From positions 63,866-127,865 of the forward strand of contig NZ_QOIL01000024.1 in the NCBI RefSeq assembly GCF_003323745.1: 64,000 bases of DNA, given 5' to 3'. The stretch comes from Sphaerisporangium album (lineage in GTDB: Bacteria; Actinomycetota; Actinomycetes; Streptosporangiales; Streptosporangiaceae). Each line of letters starts with the position of its first letter. The stretch's first letter is position 1. Positions 34,062 through 43,173 of the stretch are shown piece after piece. The position numbers were made by a program, and so were the translations under genes. The notes under the pieces were generated by a model. That model was not told the DNA's origin, searched no databases, and saw only the letters and a program-made list of their open reading frames with translations.

Positions 34062-35736
34062 GGTGCACCTCGACATCGCCGATGCCGGCCTTGACGTGCA
34101 GCTCGATCACGGCCGGGGCGCCCGTGGGCGTCACGTCCGGCTCAAGGATCTTGTCGTGGTGGACGTCCGTCCCGCCCTGCACCGCGTGCTCGATCTTGAC
34201 GTCGCCGAGCTTGGTGTAGCCGAACACCTTGACGCGGGCCGTGGCCGGGACGATCACCTTCAGCTCGCCGATCGACACCGACGCGTCGAAGCGGGTGTAC
34301 GACCCGGGGGCGAACTTGGTGTCGCTGAGGTCGAGCGTGCCGTCGCCGATGCCCACCGCGTAGGCGCGGACGGCCTGGGAGCTGTCCAGCGGCTCCCAGG
34401 TGTAGCTGCCGATCTTCTTCGGAATACCGTTCACCGTCGACCCCGCCACCAGGAGAATTGACATCAGTGTGCCGGTCGCCACGAGGCCCGCGCCCCGGCC
34501 GAACCACGTCGCCACGAGAAGCCCGGCGCCGATCGTGATGAGCACGGCGGCGCCGACCACAGGGAAGTTGAGCGTGCTGGAGGACGACTGCGTGGCCACC
34601 ATGATCCCTCCGACCACGAACGCGGCGAATACCGTTATGCCGCCGATGAAAGACTTCGGGCGCTTGGGCCGGGCCGGGGCCGTCGCGGCGCGCCTGGTGT
34701 AGCCCCAGTCGTGCGGTTCGTACGCCTGCGGCGGACCGTACGCGCCAAGGGAGCCGGTGGAGCCGTACGCGCTGTGCGCGCGCTGGGAGCTGTACGGGCC
34801 GCGCGGGGCGAAGGGCTCGCCCGAGGAGTCGAACCCGCCGCCGCGCGCCTCACGGGCCAGGTCGGACAGGCGGCGGTACTCCGGCTCGGGCCGCTCATAG
34901 GCCTGCCCCGCGCCGGGGGCGGCCTGCCGGGGGTCGGCGGGGGCGTCCGAGGGCGGCGGGTAGTCCGGGGGCGCGTCCACGGGAGTGTCCGCGGGACCGG
35001 CCGCCGCGCCGGGAGCGTCCATGGGGCCGGCTGCCGGGCCGGGAGCGTCCATGGGGCCGGCCGTCGTGCCGGGAGCGTACGCCGGGCCGGCCGTCGTGCC
35101 GGACGCGGTGGACCGCGCCTGTTCCGGCGTGTCCTGCCGCCCGAAGGTCCGCCCGAAGTTCTGGGTGAAGCTCTGCGCGAGGTTCTGGGCGAGGTTGTGC
35201 GCGTACGCGCCCGCGTCCTGCGGTCCGTGCGCCCAGGGGCCGGGCACCGGCTCGACGCCGCGCCGGCCCTTCACCCGCTCGGGCAGGCTCTTGGTGACGG
35301 CCAGCAGGTCCACGCCCCTGCCGTGCGCGGCCAGCAGCGCGATCGCGAGCAGGGTGCCGACGGCGATGGTCGAGGTGCCGATGCCGTCCGCCGCCACGTT
35401 GATCACCAGGCCGAGCGCCAGGATCGCGGCCAGGATCGCCATGACGGTGTCGGCGTCGAAGACGCGGCGGCTCCACTGCTCGACGTAGCCGGGGCCGCCG
35501 TTGGAGTTCCGCATGAGCAGGAAGGCCGCGACGTACAGCATGATGCCGATGCCGGACCCGACGACCAGCACGGCGAAGCCCACCCGGAAGATCACCGGGT
35601 CCATTCCCACGTAGCGGCCGAGCCCGGCGCACACACCTGTGAGCATCCGTCCCTCGTCGCTACGCTGGAGCACGCGCGGCTCGTCCGGGGCCTCCTCCGG
35701 TTCGTGCGTCGTGCCGGCACTGCCTGCTTCGGTCAT
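34051..35736 (-). CDS. PspC-domain membrane protein with LiaF-like C-terminus
   Basis: A 561-aa envelope-stress protein. An N-terminal PspC domain (GRMLTGVCAGLGRYVGMDPVIFR, one helix) is followed by more helices, then a disordered region of about 200 residues rich in Pro, Ala and Gly, two further helices, and a C-terminal beta-helix-like domain (AVGIGDGTLDLSDTKF; ASVSIGELKVIVP) resembling LiaF/DUF2154. In related loci such proteins tune a two-component system encoded divergently. Here the divergent genes are a PspC-kinase and its regulator. ATG 35736 lacks a strong ribosome binding site. Confidence 0.88.
   Translation of the reverse strand: MTEAGSAGTTHEPEEAPDEPRVLQRSDEGRMLTGVCAGLGRYVGMDPVIFRVGFAVLVVGSGIGIMLYVAAFLLMRNSNGGPGYVEQWSRRVFDADTVMAILAAILALGLVINVAADGIGTSTIAVGTLLAIALLAAHGRGVDLLAVTKSLPERVKGRRGVEPVPGPWAHGPQDAGAYAHNLAQNLAQSFTQNFGRTFGRQDTPEQARSTASGTTAGPAYAPGTTAGPMDAPGPAAGPMDAPGAAAGPADTPVDAPPDYPPPSDAPADPRQAAPGAGQAYERPEPEYRRLSDLAREARGGGFDSSGEPFAPRGPYSSQRAHSAYGSTGSLGAYGPPQAYEPHDWGYTRRAATAPARPKRPKSFIGGITVFAAFVVGGIMVATQSSSSTLNFPVVGAAVLITIGAGLLVATWFGRGAGLVATGTLMSILLVAGSTVNGIPKKIGSYTWEPLDSSQAVRAYAVGIGDGTLDLSDTKFAPGSYTRFDASVSIGELKVIVPATARVKVFGYTKLGDVKIEHAVQGGTDVHHDKILEPDVTPTGAPAVIELHVKAGIGDVEVHRAA
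34981..35100 (-). repeat. four 30-bp tandem repeats in PspC linker
   Basis: Four consecutive 30-bp units (34981, 35011, 35041, 35071) encode a 10-residue Ala/Gly/Pro repeat (consensus PMDAPGxAAG) in the disordered middle of the PspC/LiaF-like protein. Confidence 0.88.
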
Positions 35737-35869
35737 GGAACCATCGTGGCCGCCGCGACCTCCGGCTCACCATCCGGGGAACCCCTGACTCGTCCCGGAC
35801 CCCTCAGGGCAGGAGTCAGGGAGCGCCCTGATGCGTGCCGGCCCTTCCACGTGTGACGATGCTCGAGAG

Positions 35870-37060
35870 ATGTCTGAGACCCCCACCCTTCCCGAGGCCT
35901 ACCCTCGCTTGATCCGCCCGCTGCGCGGCCGGGTCGTCGCGGGCGTCGCCCAAGGAGCCGCGGCCCAGCTCAACCTGGACCCTGTCGTGCTGCGGCTCGC
36001 GTTCGTGCTGCTCAGCGTCCTGGACGGGCTCGGCGTCCTCGCGTACGCCGCCCTGTGGATGTTCACCCCCCGCGAGCCGATGCCCGCCGGCGAGCCGCCG
36101 AGCCGCGACTGGGGCCAGGCGACCGCGTACGGCGTGCTGGGCATCGCCCTGACGTCCTTCGGCTGGCTCACGGGCGCGTCCACCGGCGGGGTCGGCACCT
36201 GGTCGATCGCCGTGGGCGGCATCGGCACGCTGATCCTCTGACAGCAGGCCGACCCCGGCCGGCGCCAGCGCTGGATGACCGACGCCGTCCGGCAGGTGCG
36301 CAGCTCCTGGATCCGCACGGGCATCGGCCTGGTGCTGGTGGTGATCGGCGCGATCGGCTTCCTGGCCGCCCAGGGCAAGCTGGCCGAGGCCCGTCCCGGG
36401 CTGGTGTTCACGGCCGTCGTCGTCGGGGGCATCGGGCTGATCGCCGCGCCCTGGCTGACCGGCCTGTGGAAGGAGCTCCAGAAGGAGCGCAGGGAGCGCA
36501 TCCGCCAGGAGGAGCGCGCCGAGATGGCCGCGCACGTCCACGACTCCGTCCTGCACACGCTCACGCTGATCCAGCGCAGCGCGCAGGACCCGTTCGAGGT
36601 CACGCGCCTGGCCCGCTCGCAGGAGCGCGAGCTGCGCAACTGGCTCTACCAGCCCAAGGCCGACGCCGACGCGACCATCGCGGCGGCGGTGCGCCGGGCG
36701 GCGGCCGAGATCGAGGACGAGCACGGCATCCCCATCGAGATCGTCTGCGTGGGTGACTGCGACCTGGACGACGGGCTGCGCGCCATGTTGCAGGCGGCCC
36801 GGCAGGCGATGGTCAACGCGGCGAAATACGCTGAGGCGTCGGTCATATCGGTCTATGTCGAGGTGGAGGCGGAGGAGGTCACGGTGTTCGTCAGGGATCG
36901 CGGCAAGGGGTTCACCATGGACGACGTTCCCGAGGACCGCATGGGCATCCGCCAGTCGATCATCGGCCGCATGGAGCGCCATGGCGGCAGCGCGCGGGTG
37001 AAGACCGAGCCCGGCGACGGAACCGAGGTAATGCTGACGATGAAGCGGGAGAAATCGTGA
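35870..37060 (+). pseudogene. PspC-type sensor histidine kinase split by in-frame TGA
   Basis: One continuous frame from ATG 35870 to 37060 would encode a 396-residue kinase: PspC domain (LRGRVVAGVAQGAAAQLNLD), four to five helices, HisKA_3 box with phosphoacceptor His about 224 (AAHVHDSVLHTL), N-box (ARQAMVNAAKYA) and G-boxes to MKREKS. It is cut by a TGA at 36239-36241 (codon 124), after GTLIL and before QQADPGRRQRW; TGG (Trp) there would restore it. The 5' part alone encodes PspC plus one or two helices. Re-initiation at ATG 36275 could yield a 261-aa kinase lacking PspC. Sequence error, real nonsense mutation or splitting are all possible. The response regulator follows. Confidence 0.85.
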
Positions 37061-37097
37061 TCTGCGATCCGACCCGGTGCGCGAGGGAGCTGTGACG

Positions 37098-37730
37098 ATG
37101 GTCAAGGTACTGATCGTGGACGACCACCGGCTCTTCCGGTCGGGCGTCCGCGCCGAGCTGGGCCCGCAGATCGAGGTGGTCGGCGAGGCCGAGGACGTCG
37201 AGTCGGCCGTCGGCGCCATCGATTCCCTCAAGCCCGACGTGGTCCTGCTCGACGTCCACATGCCCGGGGGTGGCGGCCAGGAGGTCCTGCGCCGGGTGCT
37301 CGGCTCGGGGTCCCAGGTCCGTTTCCTGGCGCTTTCGGTGTCGGACGCCGCCGAGGACGTGATCGGAGTGATCCGCGGCGGCGCGCGGGGTTACGTCACC
37401 AAGACGATCAGCGGCAGGGAGCTGACCGACGCGATCGTCCGGGTCTCGGAGGGCGACGCGGTCTTCTCGCCGCGGCTCGCCGGGTTCGTCCTGGACGCCT
37501 TCGCCTCCACCGAGGCGCCGTCCATCGACCCCGAGCTGGACTCGCTGACCTCGCGCGAGCGGGAGGTGCTGCGCCTGATCGCCCGGGGTTACGCCTACAA
37601 GGAGATCGCCAAGGAGCTGTTCATCTCGGTGAAGACGGTGGAGACCCACGTCTCGTCCGTCCTGCGCAAACTTCAGCTCTCCAACCGGCACGAGCTGTCT
37701 CGCTGGGCTACGGCGCGTCGTCTCGTGTGA
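37098..37730 (+). CDS. NarL/LuxR-type response regulator
   Basis: A 210-aa two-component regulator: receiver domain with D8/D9 and phosphorylation site D52 (VVLLDVHMP), then a LuxR helix-turn-helix (LTSREREVLRLIARGYAYKE... FISVKTVETHVSSVL). It lies 37 bases after the interrupted PspC kinase and is its natural partner. By analogy with LiaR-like systems it should respond to envelope stress and may act on the divergent PspC gene. ATG 37098 is chosen; GTG 37092 and GTG 37077 are alternatives. Confidence 0.93.
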   Translation: MVKVLIVDDHRLFRSGVRAELGPQIEVVGEAEDVESAVGAIDSLKPDVVLLDVHMPGGGGQEVLRRVLGSGSQVRFLALSVSDAAEDVIGVIRGGARGYVTKTISGRELTDAIVRVSEGDAVFSPRLAGFVLDAFASTEAPSIDPELDSLTSREREVLRLIARGYAYKEIAKELFISVKTVETHVSSVLRKLQLSNRHELSRWATARRLV

Positions 37731-37774
37731 GGACGGCGCGCGGGCGCGGCGGGTCGGCCAGGATGGGATATGTG

Positions 37775-38473
37775 ATGCGCCGCACCATCCTCCCGTTCCT
37801 TCCGTTGTTTCTCGCCGCGCTGCTCGCCGCCGGCTGCGGCTCCGCCGGCCCCGTCCCGGACTCCGGCACCACCGGAGACGCCGAGCCCCGCCCCGCGTCC
37901 TCCTCGCCCAGCCGCTCCCTCGGGCAGAGCTTCGAGGAGGACGTGCAGCTCGCGCGCACGCTCACCGAGCGGTTCTGGCAGGGGAGGTTCGAGGCCGCGG
38001 GCCGGGCCTACCGGCCGATCCAGGCCTTCGAGGCGTACTCCGGCGAGGACGGCCCGGCCTGCGGCGACCAGCCGGCCGTGCCCGACAACGCCTTCTACTG
38101 CCCGATCGGGCACTTCGTCGCCTACGACGAGGCGTGGATGCGCAAGCTGTACGAGAACGGCGGCGACGGCGCGGTGTACGTGATCGTCCCGCACGAGCTG
38201 GGCCACGCCGTCCAGGCTCAGCTCATGAGCGACTTCACCCTCAACGTCCAGCGCGAGCTCCAGGCCGACTGCTACGCCGGGGGCGCGCTGGCCGGCATGA
38301 TCCAGGCCGGGGAGATCGAGGCCGAGCCGGGCGACGACGAGGAACTGCTCGCCAACCTCGCCGCCGCCGGCGACCCGACCGACGAGTGGCTGCGGCCCGA
38401 CGCCCACGGCACCCCCGCCCAGCGCCAGCAGTCCTTCGCCGACGGGTTCAACAACGGCGTCGACGCGTGCTGA
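37775..38473 (+). CDS. neutral zinc metallopeptidase lipoprotein
   Basis: A 232-aa exported peptidase with lipobox A-A-G-C (Cys21). The zinc motif HELGH (H140, E141, H144) is followed by the third ligand region QRELQADCYAG (E161). This matches the putative neutral zinc metallopeptidase family (YpfJ-like, PF04228). The end, RQQSFADGFNNG, is typical. ATG 37775 is used for a compact signal peptide; ATG 37763 is possible. Substrate unknown. It follows the response regulator but has no evident functional link. Confidence 0.88.
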   Translation: MRRTILPFLPLFLAALLAAGCGSAGPVPDSGTTGDAEPRPASSSPSRSLGQSFEEDVQLARTLTERFWQGRFEAAGRAYRPIQAFEAYSGEDGPACGDQPAVPDNAFYCPIGHFVAYDEAWMRKLYENGGDGAVYVIVPHELGHAVQAQLMSDFTLNVQRELQADCYAGGALAGMIQAGEIEAEPGDDEELLANLAAAGDPTDEWLRPDAHGTPAQRQQSFADGFNNGVDAC

Positions 38474-38669
38474 CACGCGCCTCGCGTACACGTGGCGGTG
38501 ATCCGCCGACCGGGCGGATCCGCCTGGAGGTGGATGTGCCGCCATCAGCGGGCCCGTAGTCTGGCGCTCTGACACGCGGTCCGCGACGCCGGGCCGCCAA
38601 GGGGGCCGGTAGGGGAGACGACGCACGCGGGGGTCACCAGCGGGGGCCGCGCGGGCCGGGAGGTGGTTC

Positions 38670-38933
38670 ATGGGTACGCGGGCCGTTCGCGAGGCGGGCT
38701 GGGCGAGCAGAGGGGCGTGCCGCACGGCCGATCCCGAGCTGTTCTTCCCGGAGGCGCCGTTCCCCGAGCAGGAGGCGAAGGCCAAGGCGGTGTGCGCCTC
38801 GTGCCCGGTGATCCTCGAATGCCGGGCCTACGCGGTGCGCGCGGGCGAGCGGGACGGCATCTGGGGCGGGCTGACCACGGCCGAGCGCCGCCGCCTGCGG
38901 TTCCCCCCGGGCTGGGGCCGGCGGGCCTCGTGA
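38670..38933 (+). CDS. WhiB-family iron-sulfur transcriptional regulator
   Basis: An 87-aa Wbl protein. Four cluster-binding Cys are C17, C42, C45 and C51 (C-xx-C-xxxxx-C spacing), followed by the G-I-W-G-G turn and a basic C-terminus (TTAERRRLR). Wbl proteins bind the primary sigma factor and act in development, redox response or drug tolerance. ATG 38670. Its stop overlaps the start of the next gene (GTGA at 38930). Confidence 0.95.
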   Translation: MGTRAVREAGWASRGACRTADPELFFPEAPFPEQEAKAKAVCASCPVILECRAYAVRAGERDGIWGGLTTAERRRLRFPPGWGRRAS

Positions 38934-39892
38934 CCTGCTCCCTTCTCAAGCGCGTAGTCGCCCCGCGTCCGGAGACCGGTGCCCGCCTCGGGCCCGCTGA
39001 CTTTCTCCAACGTGTCCTCGCCCCGCATCTGGAGACCGGTGCCCGGCTCGGGCCCGCTGATTTTCTCCAACGTGTCCTCGTGCCGCGTCCGGAGACCGGT
39101 GCTCGCCTCGCGCCGGTCCTGACGACCCGTTCCTCCTTCACGCGGGTCGTGGTGCCGGGCGTGGGCGTGCTGGTTTCGGCCAACGTGCTGAACAACCGGG
39201 TCGCGCGCCGCCTCGCGCCCGTGACCTCGGCCGTGGCGGCGGGCACGCTCGTGGCGCTGGCCCGGCGCGCGGGCCTCACGTGGCAGGAGATGGGGTTCAC
39301 GGACGCCGCCAGGGGCGCGAAGATCGGCGGCGCGCTGGCCGCCGCAGTCGCCGCCGTCTACACCGCCGGGGTCCTGACCCCGCGCACCCGCCCCCTGTTC
39401 CTGGACGAGCGGGCGCTGCGGCTCTCCCGGGCCCGCCTCCTGGAGGAGGTCCTGGTCCAGGTGCCGCTGGGCACCGTCCTGCTGGAGGAGGTCGCGTTCC
39501 GCGGGGTGCTGCCCGCCGCGCTGCGTCGGAGCCACGGCCCGGTGGCGTCCGTCGCGGGCGCCTCGGCGCTGTTCGGGCTGTGGCACGTCCTGCCCTCGCT
39601 GGACATGGCGTCCGCCAACCCGTCCCTCGGCCGGCTCGCCTCGGGCGAGGGGCGGTCCGGACGGCCCGGCGCGGGGGCCGTCCGCCTGGTGGCCGGTTCG
39701 GTGGCGGCCACGGGCCTGGCGGGCGTGGCGTTCCACGAGCTGCGCCGCCGCGGCGGCCTACTCGCGCCGTCGCTGCTGCACCTGGCCACCAACACGCTGG
39801 GGTACGTCGCCGGACGGGCCGCGCGCAGGCTCGGCCGCGCCCGGCGACCCGGAGGTCAGCCGGTGGAGACCACCTGGAAGCCTTCGGCGTAG
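38930..39892 (+). CDS. CPBP family intramembrane glutamic endopeptidase
   Basis: A 320-aa membrane protease of the CAAX/bacteriocin-processing group. Motif 1 is LLEEVAFRGVLPAAL (paired Glu and the Arg), motif 2 FGLWHVLP (His), motif 3 LLHLATNTLGY (His and Asn). GTG 38930 overlaps the WhiB stop. The first 60 residues are a three-fold 20-residue repeat that is not part of the family core, so a downstream start (for example near 39118) cannot be excluded. The 3' end overlaps the convergent PIG-L gene by 37 bases. Confidence 0.85.
   Translation: MTCSLLKRVVAPRPETGARLGPADFLQRVLAPHLETGARLGPADFLQRVLVPRPETGARLAPVLTTRSSFTRVVVPGVGVLVSANVLNNRVARRLAPVTSAVAAGTLVALARRAGLTWQEMGFTDAARGAKIGGALAAAVAAVYTAGVLTPRTRPLFLDERALRLSRARLLEEVLVQVPLGTVLLEEVAFRGVLPAALRRSHGPVASVAGASALFGLWHVLPSLDMASANPSLGRLASGEGRSGRPGAGAVRLVAGSVAATGLAGVAFHELRRRGGLLAPSLLHLATNTLGYVAGRAARRLGRARRPGGQPVETTWKPSA
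38941..39110 (+). repeat. three 60-bp tandem repeats at the 5' end of the CPBP gene
   Basis: Copies start at 38941, 39001 and 39061 with exact 60-bp spacing; the third degenerates after about 50 bases. Each encodes 20 residues containing ETGARLGPADFLQRV. Period divisible by three keeps the frame open. Confidence 0.92.
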
Positions 39893-40584
39893 CTGCCCTC
39901 GGGCAGGCCCGCCGCCTTGGCGTTGGCGGCCAGGAAGCCCCGGACGAACTGCTCGATGCCGTCGGCGATGTGCGCGGTCTGGCTGACGTGCGCCCGCAGG
40001 GCGGCGATCTTGCGGTCCACGGTCGCGGTGATGTCGACGTAGTGGTCGCTGCTCTGCCCGCCGGTCAGCCACACCTCCTTGACCGACCACGCCTCCAGGC
40101 CCTCGTCGTTCAGCAGCTCGGGGAAGGCGTACGGGTTGCGCGCGTCGGGGTAGACCGCGTCGAGCGTGGCGCCGCCGACGGCGCGGTGGTCGGGGTGGCT
40201 CGGCTGGATACGGGCGTAATTGCGCTCGGGCGTCGAGGTGATCACCCGGTCCGGGCGCACCTGGCGGATCACCCGCGCGATGTCGCGGCGCAGGCCCAGG
40301 GTCTGCTCGACGGTGCCGTCGTGGTAGCCGAGGAACCGCAGATCGGTGACCCCCACCCGCTTGGCCGCCTCGGTCTGCTCGGCGCGCCGCAGCTCGGCCA
40401 TGCCGCCGTTGTCCAGCTCGCGGTCGAAGCCGCCCGCGTCGCCGTCGGTCACCACGCAGTACACGACGCGGATCCCCTTGTCGGTGAAGGCGGCCACCGT
40501 CCCGGCGGCGCCGAAGTCCACATCGTCGGGGTGAGCGGTCACCACGAGGACGGTGCTCACCTCGGCATCGTCAAGTGCGGTCAC
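39856..40584 (-). CDS. PIG-L family LmbE-like deacetylase
   Basis: A 242-aa zinc-dependent deacetylase. Metal motif AHPDDVDFG (H18, D20, D21) and the second motif PSHPDHRAVG are complete. Relatives include MshB and Mca of mycothiol metabolism, but this one matches the general PIG-L group. GTG 40584 is chosen because AGGAGG lies six bases upstream; the longer frame to 40758 runs into the divergent pcrA promoter. Divergent from pcrA. Confidence 0.9.
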   Translation of the reverse strand: MTALDDAEVSTVLVVTAHPDDVDFGAAGTVAAFTDKGIRVVYCVVTDGDAGGFDRELDNGGMAELRRAEQTEAAKRVGVTDLRFLGYHDGTVEQTLGLRRDIARVIRQVRPDRVITSTPERNYARIQPSHPDHRAVGGATLDAVYPDARNPYAFPELLNDEGLEAWSVKEVWLTGGQSSDHYVDITATVDRKIAALRAHVSQTAHIADGIEQFVRGFLAANAKAAGLPEGSYAEGFQVVSTG

Positions 40585-40750
40585 GATGATCCTCCTACGT
40601 TCGCTACGCCGGTTCGAAACGGCATCAACCCGATATTTCCAGCGTCTCGCATGTGTGCAGAAACTATCGAGCCGATCCGGCGGTGAATCAGGGGCGGCAG
40701 GGGGCGCCGAAGCGGCGTCTCCTGTCGGTGGAGCGCCATAATCTAGGGGG

Positions 40751-43018
40751 GTGTCCACCCGAGCCGCGAATCCCGCCGTAGATCATCCCCTGCTCGACGG
40801 TCTCAACCCGCAGCAGCGCGACGCCGTCGTCCATGAGGGCACCCCTCTGCTGATCGTCGCGGGTGCGGGCTCGGGCAAGACGCGGGTGCTCACCCACCGC
40901 ATCGCCTACCTGCTGTCGGAGCGGCACGTCCAGCCGCAGGAGATCCTGGCGATCACCTTCACCAACAAGGCCGCCAAAGAGATGAAGGAGCGGGTCGACC
41001 GCCTCATCGGCCCGCGGTCCAAGGCGATGTGGGTGATGACGTTCCACAGCGCCTGCGTCCGCATCCTGCGGCGCGAGGCGAAGCGGCTGGGGTTCTCGTC
41101 CAGCTTCTCGATCTACGACCAGGCCGACTCGCAGCGGCTGATGGCGATGGTCTGCCGCGAGCTCGACCTCGACCCCAAGCGCTACCCGCCGCGCTCGTTC
41201 TCCGCGCAGGTCAGCAACCTCAAGAACGAGCTGGTCGACTACGACACCGCCAAGGACAAGGCGCAGACCCACCTGGAGCGCACCCTCGCCGAGGCGTACC
41301 GCTCCTACCAGCGCCGGCTCACCGAGGCCGACGCCATGGACTTCGACGACCTGATCATGCTGACGGTCACGCTGTTCCAGCTCTTCCCCGACGTCGCCGA
41401 GCACTACCGCCGCCGCTTCCGCCACGTCATGGTCGACGAGTACCAGGACACCAACCACGCCCAGTACATGCTGATCAGAGAGCTGGTGGGCGTGCCCGAG
41501 GCCCGCACCGCCGACGGCGAGCCCGTCCGCGAGGGCCGCGAGGGCGCGGTGGAGCCCGCCGAGCTGTGCGTGGTGGGCGACGCCGACCAGTCGATCTACG
41601 CCTTCCGCGGCGCGACGATCCGCAACATCCTGGAGTTCGAGCGCGACTACCCCGACGCGCGCACGATCCTGCTGGAGCAGAACTACCGCTCCACCCAGAC
41701 CATCCTGTCGGCCGCCAACGCGGTGATCGCGCGCAACGAGGGCCGCAAGCCCAAGAACCTCTGGTCCGACCAGGGCGCCGGGCCCAAGATCATCGGATAC
41801 GTCGCCGACAACGAGCACGACGAGGCCATGTTCGTCGCGCAGGAGGTCGACCGCCTCGCCGACGACGAGGATGTCACGCCCGGCCAGGTCGCCGTCTTCT
41901 ACCGCACCAACGCGGCCTCCCGCGTCTTCGAAGAGATCTTCATCCGCACCGGCCTGCCGTACAAGGTCGTCGGCGGGGTGCGCTTCTACGAGCGCAAGGA
42001 GGTCCGCGACCTGCTGGCCTACCTGCGGGTTCTCGCCAACCCCAACGACACCGTCTCGCTGCGGCGCGTGATCAACGTCCCCAAGCGCGGCATCGGCGAC
42101 CGCGCCGAGGCCATGATCGAGGCGTTCGCCCTGCGTGAGCGCGTCAGTTTCTGGGAGGGGCTGCGCCGCGCCGACGAGGCCCCCGGGCTCGCCACGCGCT
42201 CGCTGAACGCCATCAAGGAATTCGTCGCGCTGCTCGAGGACCTGCGCGGCAAGGAGCTCCCGCTGTCCGAGCTCGCCGAGGAGGTCCTGACGAGCACGGG
42301 CTACCGCACCGAGCTGGAGACCTCGGGCGATCCCCAGGACGAGAGCAGGCTGGAGAACCTCAACGAGCTGATCTCCGTGGCCCAGGAGTTCGAGGAGGCC
42401 AATCCCGAGGGCACGCTGGTCGACTTCCTGGAGCAGGTCTCGCTGGTCGCCGACGCCGACCAGATCCCCGAAGGCGAGGACCACCAGGGCGTCGTCACGC
42501 TGATGACGCTGCACACCGCCAAGGGCCTGGAGTTCCCGGTCGTGTTCCTCACCGGCCTGGAGGACGGCGTCTTCCCCCACATGCGCTCCCTGGGCGAGCC
42601 CCGCGAGCTGGAGGAAGAGCGCCGCCTCGCCTACGTCGGCATCACCCGTGCCCAGCAGCGGCTGTACGTCTCGCGGGCGGCCGTCCGCAGCTCGTGGGGG
42701 TCTCCGGCGTTCAACCCCGCCTCCCGGTTCCTGGCCGAGGTCCCGTCCGACCTGCTGGACTGGCGCAGCGACCCGCAGAAGACCGCGTGGGCCGCGGCCA
42801 CCGTCCGCGAGCCCCGCAGGCCCGCCGCTCCCGCGAAGACGGGCGGGCGGGTGATCCCCAGCCTCAGCCCCGGCGACCGGGTCACGCACGACACGTTCGG
42901 CCTCGGCACCGTGGTGGCGGTCGAGGGGGCGGCCGAGAAGACCCGGGTCAAGATCGACTTCGGTTCCGGCGACGAGAAGACGCTGCTGGTGGCGTACGCC
43001 CCGATCGAAAAACTCTGA
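40751..43018 (+). CDS. pcrA: UvrD/PcrA-type ATP-dependent DNA helicase
   Basis: A 755-aa superfamily 1A helicase. Walker A is AGAGSGKT (37-44), Walker B is DEYQDTN, motif III GDADQSIYAFRGA, motif IV LEQNYRSTQTIL, motif V/VI TLMTLHTAKGLEFPVVF and YVGITRAQQRL. The C-terminal PcrA/RNA-polymerase-interaction region (GDRVTHDTFGLGTVVAVEG) is present. It acts in nucleotide excision repair and replication-transcription conflict resolution. GTG 40751 follows AGGGGG directly; N-terminal residues match actinobacterial PcrA (LLDGLNPQQRDAVVHEG). Confidence 0.97.
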   Translation: MSTRAANPAVDHPLLDGLNPQQRDAVVHEGTPLLIVAGAGSGKTRVLTHRIAYLLSERHVQPQEILAITFTNKAAKEMKERVDRLIGPRSKAMWVMTFHSACVRILRREAKRLGFSSSFSIYDQADSQRLMAMVCRELDLDPKRYPPRSFSAQVSNLKNELVDYDTAKDKAQTHLERTLAEAYRSYQRRLTEADAMDFDDLIMLTVTLFQLFPDVAEHYRRRFRHVMVDEYQDTNHAQYMLIRELVGVPEARTADGEPVREGREGAVEPAELCVVGDADQSIYAFRGATIRNILEFERDYPDARTILLEQNYRSTQTILSAANAVIARNEGRKPKNLWSDQGAGPKIIGYVADNEHDEAMFVAQEVDRLADDEDVTPGQVAVFYRTNAASRVFEEIFIRTGLPYKVVGGVRFYERKEVRDLLAYLRVLANPNDTVSLRRVINVPKRGIGDRAEAMIEAFALRERVSFWEGLRRADEAPGLATRSLNAIKEFVALLEDLRGKELPLSELAEEVLTSTGYRTELETSGDPQDESRLENLNELISVAQEFEEANPEGTLVDFLEQVSLVADADQIPEGEDHQGVVTLMTLHTAKGLEFPVVFLTGLEDGVFPHMRSLGEPRELEEERRLAYVGITRAQQRLYVSRAAVRSSWGSPAFNPASRFLAEVPSDLLDWRSDPQKTAWAAATVREPRRPAAPAKTGGRVIPSLSPGDRVTHDTFGLGTVVAVEGAAEKTRVKIDFGSGDEKTLLVAYAPIEKL

Positions 43019-43114
43019 ACCTGGGCGTCCGCCCGGCCGGTGATGCGGGCTCGGCGGTCAAGGACCGCGGCGAGCGGACGGACGGGAGCCGTGGCGACGG
43101 CTCATGAGACGTGA

Positions 43115-43143
43115 GGGCCCGGTGAGCGTGCTCACCGGGGCCC
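43115..43143. terminator. strong bidirectional hairpin
   Basis: GGGCCCGGTGAGC (43115-43127) pairs with GCTCACCGGGGCCC (43130-43143) with a single bulged G. It lies between the converging pcrA and the secreted paralogue gene. Confidence 0.85.
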
Positions 43144-43173
43144 ATGTCGTGCGTGTCTCGTCGATCCCGGAGG

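Noticed and set aside
40688-42889. A 733-residue minus-strand frame opposite pcrA
   Set aside because: Shadow of the helicase gene; no recognisable motif, biased Gly/Val/Arg/Leu content.
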